5,783 nucleotides of DNA from a bacterium BMS3Bbin07 (GTDB lineage Bacteria > Nitrospirota > Thermodesulfovibrionia > Thermodesulfovibrionales > JdFR-85): contig BDTQ01000140.1 in the NCBI GenBank assembly GCA_002898135.1, forward strand, positions 1 to 5,783, written 5' to 3'. A program made the translations under genes and the position numbers. Positions 1 to 5,268 of the stretch are shown in pieces (within the stretch, counting starts at the first letter, position 1; the number at the start of each line of letters is the position of its first letter). Under the pieces are notes generated by a model. It did no database searches, was not told the DNA's origin, and saw nothing but the letters and a program-made list of their open reading frames with translations.

Positions 1-2
1 CC

Positions 3-485
3 GACAACTTCCACCTCGGTATCTTTCTCGGCTGTCCAAGGACACTGAAGTGGATACTTATACAGATAGCTGTAGGCCTGTTCTTTATAATCATGGGGGC
101 TTATCTCTTTGTGGACTATCTGACCGTAGCTTCCGTTAAATCAGGTATCTCTCCACTTGTACTGTCCCTGTTAATTACGCCGGTGGCAACAGAGCTGCCT
201 GAAAAGTTCAATTCCATCACCTGGACCCTCAAGAACAAGGACACCATAGGCCTTGCCAACATAACGGGCGCTATGGTCTTTCAGTCAACTATCCCCATTT
301 CGATCGGTTTGCTCTTCACGGAGTGGTCTCTCGGAAGCACAGAGCTGCTGAATATCATCTTTGCCGTCATAATGGCTGGGATAATCCTGGGGTATGTCTC
401 AATCAAAAAGGAACTTCCCGGTTGGCTGCTGCTTACGGGTGGACTATTTTATCTGCTGTATATTGCACGGGTATTTCTTTATTAG
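3..485 (+). CDS. Sodium/calcium exchanger-family membrane protein, C-terminal part
   Basis: The frame is open from the left edge to TAG at 483-485, giving 160 residues of a gene whose start lies outside the window. It is very hydrophobic, with about five membrane segments (roughly residues 17-43, 49-66, 87-105, 114-134, 139-159). A motif like the second alpha-repeat of the CaCA (Na+/Ca2+ exchanger) superfamily is visible: GISPLV, then TELPE at residues 63-67, then ANITGAMVFQ at 85-94. In well-studied members these stretches read TSLPE and GNxxGSNxxD and line the cation site. The Glu of TELPE is kept, but the usual Ser, Asn and Asp of the second stretch are Ala, Met and Gln, so transported ion and mechanism are uncertain. 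It ends 31 bases from the end of the convergent pheS. An internal ATG at 93 is not a credible start because homology-like sequence continues upstream of it. Confidence 0.85.
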   Translation, partial: DNFHLGIFLGCPRTLKWILIQIAVGLFFIIMGAYLFVDYLTVASVKSGISPLVLSLLITPVATELPEKFNSITWTLKNKDTIGLANITGAMVFQSTIPISIGLLFTEWSLGSTELLNIIFAVIMAGIILGYVSIKKELPGWLLLTGGLFYLLYIARVFLY

Positions 486-516
486 CAGGCTGCTGAAGAT
501 TATTTATGAGGCGAGA

Positions 517-1581
517 TCAGAACTGTCTTAAAAACCTGAGGTCATTTTCATAGAAAAGCCTTATGTCGTCTATTCCGTACTTCAGCATGGTTAACCTCTC
601 AACACCCATACCGAATGCAAAACCTGTATACTTTTCCGTATCATAGCCCACGCCTTCAAAGACTTTCGGATGCACCATTCCTGCTCCGAGCACCTCAATC
701 CAGCCCGTGCCCTTGCAGACCCTGCATCCAGCCCCACTGCACAGAACACACCCGATATCAATCTCTGCAGATGGCTCGGTAAAGGGAAAATAACTCGGTC
801 TGAATCTCACCGGGGTATCAACACTGAAAAGGCTTTGGACAAAGAGTTTAAGAACACTTTTAACATTGGCAAAGGTAATATCCTCTCCAACCATCAGACC
901 CTCAACCTGGTGAAACATCGGGGTATGAGAGACATCTGAATCACATCTGTATACCTTACCGGGGGCGATGAACCTCAACGGGGGTTTCTGTTTTTCCATA
1001 ACCCTTATCTGAACAGGCGAGGTGTGGGTTCTCAGTACCACATCGCTCTCTGCTCCCTCTTTATCCACTGGTGAGGAACTCTGCCTTTCGCCATCTGTCT
1101 CTACATAAAATGTATCCTGCATATCCCTGGCAGGGTGGTCCCTGGGAATATTGAGGGCCTCAAAATTATAGTAATCCATCTCCACCTCAGGCCCTTCTTC
1201 CACAGTAAAACCCATAAAAAGAAAGATATCAACGATCTCGTCAAGAACCCTGTTTATGGGATGCCTGCTTCCTGCAGGGATATATTTACCGGGAATGGTT
1301 ATGTCGATAAACCCGGTTGCAACCTTTTTTCTCGACTCAAGGGTCGATAAATCTCCTTCCAGTCTCTTTATCTCTGCCTCTACATATCTCTTCAGGATAT
1401 TTATCTCCTTACCAGCAGCAGGCCTTTCAGCAGGAGGCAACGCAGAAAGGGCCTTTAACCTCTGGGTTAAAAGCCCTTTTTTGCCAAGATATTTTATCCT
1501 CAAATCATTAAGTTGTTTCAGAGAAGAAATCCCTTTACACTCCCTGACAAACTCTTCCCTGAGCTTATTAATGTCCTCCAT
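517..1581 (-). CDS. pheS: Phenylalanyl-tRNA synthetase alpha subunit
   Basis: Catalytic alpha subunit of the alpha2beta2 PheRS, which charges tRNA-Phe with phenylalanine in the cytoplasm. The 354 residues show the N-terminal coiled-coil arm (about 1-90, with [10 protein letters not shown] at 52-61) and the class II core: [10 protein letters not shown] (107-116), [11 protein letters not shown] (124-134), [10 protein letters not shown] (184-193), [20 protein letters not shown] (210-229), [11 protein letters not shown] (265-275) and the motif 3 region [16 protein letters not shown] (321-336). A four-cysteine cluster (C278, C281, C286, C289) lies in [17 protein letters not shown], as in many PheS proteins. 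Residues about 163-179 form a polar insert before the RTHTS strand, which explains the slightly long chain. The ATG is 11 bases after the rplT stop and has no clear SD, suggesting translational coupling. The usual partner gene pheT does not follow. Confidence 0.97.
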   Translation of the reverse strand: MEDINKLREEFVRECKGISSLKQLNDLRIKYLGKKGLLTQRLKALSALPPAERPAAGKEINILKRYVEAEIKRLEGDLSTLESRKKVATGFIDITIPGKYIPAGSRHPINRVLDEIVDIFLFMGFTVEEGPEVEMDYYNFEALNIPRDHPARDMQDTFYVETDGERQSSSPVDKEGAESDVVLRTHTSPVQIRVMEKQKPPLRFIAPGKVYRCDSDVSHTPMFHQVEGLMVGEDITFANVKSVLKLFVQSLFSVDTPVRFRPSYFPFTEPSAEIDIGCVLCSGAGCRVCKGTGWIEVLGAGMVHPKVFEGVGYDTEKYTGFAFGMGVERLTMLKYGIDDIRLFYENDLRFLRQF

Positions 1582-1592
1582 ATCTTTATTGT

Positions 1593-1952
1593 TTACGCTG
1601 CCAATGCCTGCCTTGCCTTGTCAGCAAGTGCACCAAACGCACTGGGGTCATGATATGCAATGTCGGCCAGCACCTTACGGTCGAGCCCTATGCCGGCCTT
1701 TTTAAGGCCATTGATAAACTGACCGTATGTCAGGCCTGTGCCCCTGGCAGCAGCATTTATCCTGATAATCCAGAGACTCCTGAATTCACGTTTCTTGACC
1801 CTCCTGTCCCTGTAAGCGTAACTGAGGGCATGCTCTACAGCCTGCTTTGCTACTTTATAACATCTGCTTCTCGCCCCATAATAGCCTTTGGCCAGATCAA
1901 GGACCTTTTTTCTCCTTCTCCTTGTCTTGTAGCCACCTTTTGCCCTTGGCAT
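1593..1952 (-). CDS. rplT: 50S ribosomal protein L20
   Basis: Primary 23S rRNA-binding protein needed for early 50S assembly. The 119-residue length is typical. The very basic N-terminal extension ([16 protein letters not shown]) is followed by [54 protein letters not shown] and [14 protein letters not shown], all L20 hallmarks. The ATG is well set: GGAGGT at 1961-1966 lies 8 bases upstream. It sits between rpmI (76-base gap) and pheS (11-base gap). In other bacteria L20 represses translation of this operon by binding an mRNA pseudoknot; no such site could be made out by eye here. Confidence 0.98.
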   Translation of the reverse strand: MPRAKGGYKTRRRRKKVLDLAKGYYGARSRCYKVAKQAVEHALSYAYRDRRVKKREFRSLWIIRINAAARGTGLTYGQFINGLKKAGIGLDRKVLADIAYHDPSAFGALADKARQALAA

Positions 1953-2028
1953 ATCTCTAAACCTCCGATCAGTTGATTTTTATACTAAATGCTTATCCAT
2001 TCAAATAACGCACACCCGGCAACAGAAG

Positions 2029-2226
2029 TCAGCTATAGGGCAATAATGACTTTATAGACTTCTCCTGTGTCTTGTCCACAAGTGTGCTCGTCCTCAAATT
2101 CCTCATCCTCTTTCCGGGTTTACCGGTCAGGAGATGGCTTTTGTTGGCCTTCCATCTTTTTACCTTACCCGTGCCCGTAACCTTAAATCTCTTAGCCGCC
2201 CCTCTGTGAGTCTTTATCTTTGGCAT
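2029..2226 (-). CDS. rpmI: 50S ribosomal protein L35
   Basis: Small basic 50S protein of 65 residues, the normal length. It begins [20 protein letters not shown], the standard L35 signature, followed by a [17 protein letters not shown] stretch. The start is supported by an AGGAGG at 2233-2238, six bases before ATG. It lies between infC (64-base gap) and rplT, the invariant L35-L20 pairing. Confidence 0.98.
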   Translation of the reverse strand: MPKIKTHRGAAKRFKVTGTGKVKRWKANKSHLLTGKPGKRMRNLRTSTLVDKTQEKSIKSLLPYS

Positions 2227-2290
2227 CCACTTCCTCCTGTCTCAAATTTTAAGCTGCATGTTCACGTAATATAACTTTAATGAAAAAACT

Positions 2291-2785
2291 CTACTTCGGT
2301 GCCACTATCATTGTAATACTCTTACCTTCAAGCCTCGGCCTGTTCTCTATATTATACTTATCATCAAGCTGCTCTATAATCCTGTGAAAAACCTTCATGC
2401 CAAGCTCAGGTCTGACAATCTCTCTTCCCCTGAAAAACATTGTCACCTTGGCCTTGTTCCCGGCCTCAAGGAACCGGACGATGTGTTTTATCTTCAACTC
2501 CAGGTCATGTTTGTCTATCTGGGGCCTTACCTTCACCTCTTTGACTTCTAAGGTCTTGCGATGGGTATGTTTTTTACTCTGCTGATACTTAAACTTCCCG
2601 TAGTCCATTATCCTGCAGACAGGGGGTTTTGCATTTGATGCTACTTCCACGAGATCCAGGCCCCTCTCCTCAGCAATCTTCAGGGCTTCCCGCAGGGGGA
2701 CAATACCGAGCTGTGCACCGTCAGCATCTATCAGCCTTACCTCTCTTGCCCGGATCCTCTTGTTTACTCTGTATTCCTGTGCTAT
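2291..2785 (-). CDS. infC: Translation initiation factor IF-3, predicted AUA start
   Basis: IF3 binds the 30S subunit, blocks premature 50S joining and rejects non-AUG starts. From the chosen start the protein has 164 residues. The N-domain (about 1-70) has AQEYRVNKRIRAREVRLI and PPVCRIMDYGKFKY; a lysine-rich linker follows; the C-domain has KVRPQID (85-91), FFRGREIV (117-124) and ends MIVAPK. The 30S-contacting arginines of E. coli IF3 are conserved at R87, R104 and R135; the R168 position is K155. Start choice: the frame stays open to a TTG at 2819-2821, but that codon has no SD, and the extra residues up to VV do not look like IF3. The SD AGGAGG (2793-2798) is translated in that longer version, whereas ATA at 2783-2785 lies 7 bases after it and yields the usual N-terminus. 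Rare AUU/AUC/AUA starts are a known infC trait linked to autoregulation. Confidence 0.96.
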   Translation of the reverse strand: MAQEYRVNKRIRAREVRLIDADGAQLGIVPLREALKIAEERGLDLVEVASNAKPPVCRIMDYGKFKYQQSKKHTHRKTLEVKEVKVRPQIDKHDLELKIKHIVRFLEAGNKAKVTMFFRGREIVRPELGMKVFHRIIEQLDDKYNIENRPRLEGKSITMIVAPK

Positions 2786-2798
2786 AACTACACCTCCT
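2783..2798 (-). promoter_or_regulatory. infC ribosome binding site with AUA start codon
   Basis: Read on the minus strand the site is AGGAGGTGTAGTTATA. A strong SD (AGGAGGTG) is followed at ideal distance by ATA. The only usual codon nearby, an overlapping GTG, is out of frame and is followed at once by TAG. Confidence 0.75.
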
Positions 2799-2849
2799 GG
2801 TTTTAAGGCTGCGTGTTGCAAGTCTTGTGTTTTGGGTTATAGTTTTCAG

Positions 2850-2872
2850 ATTATATGCTTTAAAAAATTATA
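2850..2872 (-). promoter_or_regulatory. Possible infC-proximal promoter region
   Basis: The AT-rich gap between thrS and infC contains two perfect TATAAT hexamers on the minus strand (2867-2872 and 2850-2855). No convincing TTGACA-like box lies 16-18 bases before either, so this is only a candidate secondary promoter that would uncouple infC and the ribosomal genes from thrS. A 7-bp inverted repeat (GGTTATA at 2835-2841, TATAACC at 2871-2877) brackets them and might instead mark a processing or regulatory hairpin. Confidence 0.3.
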
Positions 2873-2890
2873 TAACCTGATTCATTGAAT

Positions 2891-4795
2891 CTACAATCTC
2901 GATGTCAGACTCCTTGACTCTATCTCCTCTCTTATCCACGTAATCAGATCCCCGAGCACATAGGGGCCGACATTGTCGCCTCCACGTTTTCTGACGGTCA
3001 GTTTGTCGGATTCAGCCTCTCTGTCACCTATTATAACCAAATAAGGCACCTTTCTGACAGTGGCATGACGTACCTTATACCCGACCTTCTCATTCTCAAA
3101 AAGGGCCTCACACCTTATACCTGCATTTTTCAGACCCTTCAGAACATCTTCAGCATAGCTGATATGCCTTTCTGCTACGGTTATTATACCAATCTGCACA
3201 GGAGAAAGCCAGAGGGGAAAGGCCCCGGCATAATGCTCGATGAGGATACCAAAAAACCTCTCAAGCGAGCCCATCAAAGCCCTGTGAATCATTATCGGCT
3301 GATGTTCCCTGCCATCAACCCCCCTGTAGGAGATATCAAACCTCTCGGGGATATTAAAATCAACTTGTATGGTACTGCACTGCCAGGGTCTGCCAAGTGA
3401 ATCCTTTACCTTTATATCGATTTTTGGCCCGTAAAAAACACCTTCGCCAGGGTCTACCTCATAAGCAAGTCCTTTATGCTCAAGGGCAGCCTTCAGTGCA
3501 TTGGTGGAACGTTCCCAGTTATCCGGGGTACCGACAAACTTTTCAGGCCTTGTCGACAGGTATATATCGTAGGTCTCAAAACCAAAGGTCTTCAGTATAA
3601 AGAGGGTGAAATCGAGCACCCGCTTAATCTCCTCTTCCATCTGATCTTCCATACAGAAGATATGTGCATCATCCTGGGTAAAACCCCTTACCCTGAAAAG
3701 TCCGTGAAGGACCCCGGAGCGTTCATACCTGTAGACCGTGCCAAGCTCTGCATATCTGATAGGAAGCTCCCTGTAACTCCTGAGTGCACTCTTGTATATA
3801 GCGATATGGAAAGGACAATTCATGGGTTTTATCTCATAATCAGCCCCTTCCACCTCCATCGGAGAATACATGTTTTCACGGTAGAAATCCCAGTGTCCGC
3901 TCTTTTCCCACAGATTCAGCTTTGCCATATGGGGGGTATAAAGAAGCTTGTAATCATCCCTCAGGTGCTCTTCACGCCAGAAATCCTCAATAGTCTTTCT
4001 TATAATTGCACCATTGGGGTGCCAGAGTATAAGACCGGGACCTATCTCTTCATTTATACTGAAGAGGTCCAGCTCCCTGCCAAGCCTGCGGTGGTCACGC
4101 TTTTTAACCTCTTCGAGAAAATTCAGGTATTCCTTCAGCTTCTTCCTGTCTTCAAAGGCAGTCCCGTAAATCCGCTGAAGCATTTTTCTTTTTTCGTCAC
4201 CCCTCCAGTAGGCACCTGCAATGCTAAGGAGTTTAAAGGCCCTGATATATCTTGTTGACGGAAGATGTGGCCCCTTGCAGAGGTCAGTAAACCCTCCTTC
4301 TTCATAAATGGAGACCTCATCGTCCTCTATCTCCCGAAGGATTTCAACCTTGTACGGCTCACCCATCTTTTCAAAGAGTTCAATAGCCTCATCCCTTGGA
4401 AGCACCTTTCTGACAAAAGGGCTGTCCCTGTCGATAATCTCCTTCATCTTCTCCTCAATTCTCTGCAGGTCTTCAGGAGTAAATGGTTTTTCGATATCAA
4501 AATCATAATAAAAACCATCTTCCGTAGAAGGACCAATGGCTACCTTTGCCTCCGGAAAAAGCTCCTTCACGGCATGTGCCATCACATGGGATGTGCTGTG
4601 CCTGAGTATGGCAATACCATCCCTGGAACCGGGGGTCAAAGGCTCAATTGTAACATCATCCGGCAAGGATTCAGCATCTCCAACATCCAGCACAGAGGAG
4701 TCAAATCTAATGGCAATGGCTCCAAGTTCCTTTAACACACCTGGCACCTTATCCCTTGAAACCTCTTTGATTTCCTTATTAGTCCTTATCTTGAT
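2891..4795 (-). CDS. thrS: Threonyl-tRNA synthetase, non-canonical start likely
   Basis: Charges tRNA-Thr and edits mischarged serine. From the AUC start used here it has 634 residues, close to the E. coli length. Domain order: a divergent TGS-like N-terminus (about 1-60); the editing domain with HSTSH (H66, H70) and CKGPH (C173, H177); the class II core with motif 2 YRYERSGVLHGLFRVRGF; motif 3 MIHRALMGSLERF; and a C-terminal anticodon-binding domain (from about 530). The zinc ligands of E. coli ThrRS (Cys334, His385, His511) correspond to C327, H378 and H504, so it should be active. The start is uncertain. No ATG, GTG or TTG occurs in frame between the upstream stop (4820-4822) and a GTG at 4745-4747; that GTG would cut off the first TGS strand. 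GGAGG at 4801-4805 is well placed for ATC at 4793-4795; ATT at 4808-4810 is another option. First gene of the operon. Confidence 0.96.
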   Translation of the reverse strand: MKIRTNKEIKEVSRDKVPGVLKELGAIAIRFDSSVLDVGDAESLPDDVTIEPLTPGSRDGIAILRHSTSHVMAHAVKELFPEAKVAIGPSTEDGFYYDFDIEKPFTPEDLQRIEEKMKEIIDRDSPFVRKVLPRDEAIELFEKMGEPYKVEILREIEDDEVSIYEEGGFTDLCKGPHLPSTRYIRAFKLLSIAGAYWRGDEKRKMLQRIYGTAFEDRKKLKEYLNFLEEVKKRDHRRLGRELDLFSINEEIGPGLILWHPNGAIIRKTIEDFWREEHLRDDYKLLYTPHMAKLNLWEKSGHWDFYRENMYSPMEVEGADYEIKPMNCPFHIAIYKSALRSYRELPIRYAELGTVYRYERSGVLHGLFRVRGFTQDDAHIFCMEDQMEEEIKRVLDFTLFILKTFGFETYDIYLSTRPEKFVGTPDNWERSTNALKAALEHKGLAYEVDPGEGVFYGPKIDIKVKDSLGRPWQCSTIQVDFNIPERFDISYRGVDGREHQPIMIHRALMGSLERFFGILIEHYAGAFPLWLSPVQIGIITVAERHISYAEDVLKGLKNAGIRCEALFENEKVGYKVRHATVRKVPYLVIIGDREAESDKLTVRKRGGDNVGPYVLGDLITWIREEIESRSLTSRL

Positions 4796-4805
4796 AACAA
4801 CCTCC
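4793..4805 (-). promoter_or_regulatory. thrS ribosome binding site with putative AUC start
   Basis: Minus-strand GGAGGTTGTTATC places a strong SD five bases before an in-frame ATC. The overlapping TTG (4798-4800) is out of frame and closes after four codons, so this SD has no conventional start to serve. The alternative GTG at 4745-4747 has only a weaker AAGGGA nearby. Confidence 0.5.
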
Positions 4806-4809
4806 GAAA

Positions 4810-4847
4810 TGTTGAATCCTCAACAGCCCCGTTGCAGCCGGAGACTG
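4810..4847 (-). promoter_or_regulatory. thrS leader hairpins just upstream of the SD
   Basis: Two inverted repeats lie in the predicted thrS 5' leader. One is TGTTGA-GGAT-TCAACA (4810-4825), a 6-bp stem with a 4-base loop ending about four bases before the SD. The other pairs CAGTCTC with GGGGCTG (4824-4847, 7 pairs including two G-T type wobbles) around a 10-base loop. They share two bases, so they could be partly alternative. In E. coli ThrRS represses its own mRNA by binding a tRNA-like leader; no threonine anticodon was seen in these loops, so a similar role here is only a guess. Confidence 0.35.
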
Positions 4848-4881
4848 CGGAATTAGTTTAAAGCGTCTTCTATCGATAGGA

Positions 4882-4911
4882 ATTATACAGGATTTCCCGG
4901 TATGTTTGCAA
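4882..4911 (-). promoter_or_regulatory. Sigma70-type promoter of the thrS operon
   Basis: On the minus strand TTGCAA (4906-4911, 4 of 6 to the -35 consensus) is followed after 18 bases by a perfect TATAAT (4882-4887). Transcription would begin near 4875, inside a 10-bp palindrome CTATCGATAG (4870-4879), leaving a leader of about 80 bases before thrS. It probably drives the five-gene operon. Confidence 0.65.
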
Positions 4912-5027
4912 TTTATCGCCTTGACTTTCCCAAATTGCCGACAGAATAACTGTCAAATTCTGGAAAGGGACGAGGGGATGGAGTTTTCACGGATTTAATT
5001 TGAGTCTGTAAATAAGTTGCAGTCATT
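4912..5027. other. Intergenic stretch without recognisable gene
   Basis: This part of the 470-base gap between thrS and perR shows no plausible coding frame. The only structure noticed is a short dyad, GACAG-AATAA-CTGTC (4940-4954), of unknown meaning. The other parts of the gap hold the thrS promoter and leader, a REP-like element, tandem octamers and the perR control region. Confidence 0.5.
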
Positions 5028-5109
5028 TGTCATTCCGGCTTGTCCGGAATCCTTGTCCCCGATAAACCTCTCCCTCTCAAAGAGCGATTCCGGACAAGCC
5101 GGAATGACA
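5028..5109. repeat. REP/MITE-like inverted repeat element
   Basis: Two perfect 24-bp inverted arms (5028-5051 and 5086-5109) flank a 34-base centre, 82 bp in all. Each arm is itself a hairpin, ATTCCGG and CCGGAAT around a 5-base loop, so the element is a pair of inverted REP-type hairpins. Arms built around CATTCCGG...CCGGAATG are a style common in dispersed intergenic repeats of several bacterial phyla. No transposase gene and no clear target duplication are present; only a short GTCATT repeat sits at the left edge. Transcribed, it would form a very stable stem-loop and may insulate the divergent thrS and perR units. Only one copy is in the window, so dispersal is inferred. Confidence 0.85.
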
Positions 5110-5115
5110 GAAAAC

Positions 5116-5164
5116 GGAGTGATGGAGTGATCAATCCTCCAATCCTCCAATCCTCCACTCCTCC
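5116..5164. repeat. Tandem 8-bp repeats next to the REP-like element
   Basis: Two copies of GGAGTGAT (5116-5131) are followed, after one base, by three exact AATCCTCC units and a fourth variant ACTCCTCC (5133-5164). The pyrimidine-rich character continues to about 5190. The reverse complement GGAGGATT resembles the first unit, so the block may be a decayed inverted array. Such short periodic tracts are prone to slippage and vary in copy number. Confidence 0.85.
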
Positions 5165-5196
5165 ATGCTTTCTCCCTCCAAGTCTCCACTTTTCAC

Positions 5197-5226
5197 TTGA
5201 CAATAACAATTCCTGTCTGGTATTCT
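5197..5226 (+). promoter_or_regulatory. Promoter of perR
   Basis: A perfect -35 TTGACA (5197-5202) is followed after 18 bases by TATTCT (5221-5226, 4 of 6 to TATAAT). The predicted start near 5233 lies immediately before the operator-like dyad and about 33 bases ahead of the perR start. Confidence 0.6.
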
Positions 5227-5234
5227 TTCTTTAA

Positions 5235-5249
5235 TAAGAATGATTCTAA
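5235..5249. promoter_or_regulatory. PerR-box-like operator
   Basis: TAAGAATGATTCTAA is a 7-1-7 dyad centred on 5242 with a perfect AGAAT/ATTCT core. It agrees with the B. subtilis Per box (TTATAATNATTATAA) at 11 of 14 defined positions and fits a Fur box slightly less well. A further half-site ATTCTT at 5222-5227 forms a second dyad with AAGAAT (5236-5241), covering the -10 box. The position between the promoter and the SD fits autorepression by the downstream PerR. Confidence 0.6.
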
Positions 5250-5252
5250 ATA

Positions 5253-5268
5253 AGGAGGAGTACGGATC
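5253..5268 (+). promoter_or_regulatory. perR ribosome binding site with AUC start codon
   Basis: AGGAGG (5253-5258) is followed after 7 bases by ATC (5266-5268). The frame is closed upstream by TAA (5251-5253), and the only codons between are GGA GGA GTA CGG, so no ATG, GTG or TTG can serve. The next ATG (5398) would remove the first 44 residues, including part of the DNA-binding domain. Confidence 0.7.

Noticed and set aside
486..516. Bidirectional terminator between the exchanger gene and pheS
   Set aside because: Only 31 bases are present, with no stem longer than a few pairs and no T-run on either strand.
715..750. Four-cysteine cluster in PheS as a novel zinc site
   Set aside because: The CxxC-x4-CxxC segment before KGTGW occurs in many ordinary bacterial PheS proteins, so it is not new.
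3476..4258. Long plus-strand open frame (260 codons) inside thrS
   Set aside because: It lies antisense to the conserved ThrRS catalytic region, has no SD and no recognisable domain.
4796..4875. T-box riboswitch upstream of thrS
   Set aside because: The leader is too short, has no T-box sequence or threonine specifier loop, and no terminator/antiterminator pair.
4995..5189. Open frame of 64 codons on the minus strand across the REP-like element
   Set aside because: It is a translation of the inverted repeat and the octamer tract (low complexity, repeated GGLEDWRI-like text), with no SD and no known protein character.
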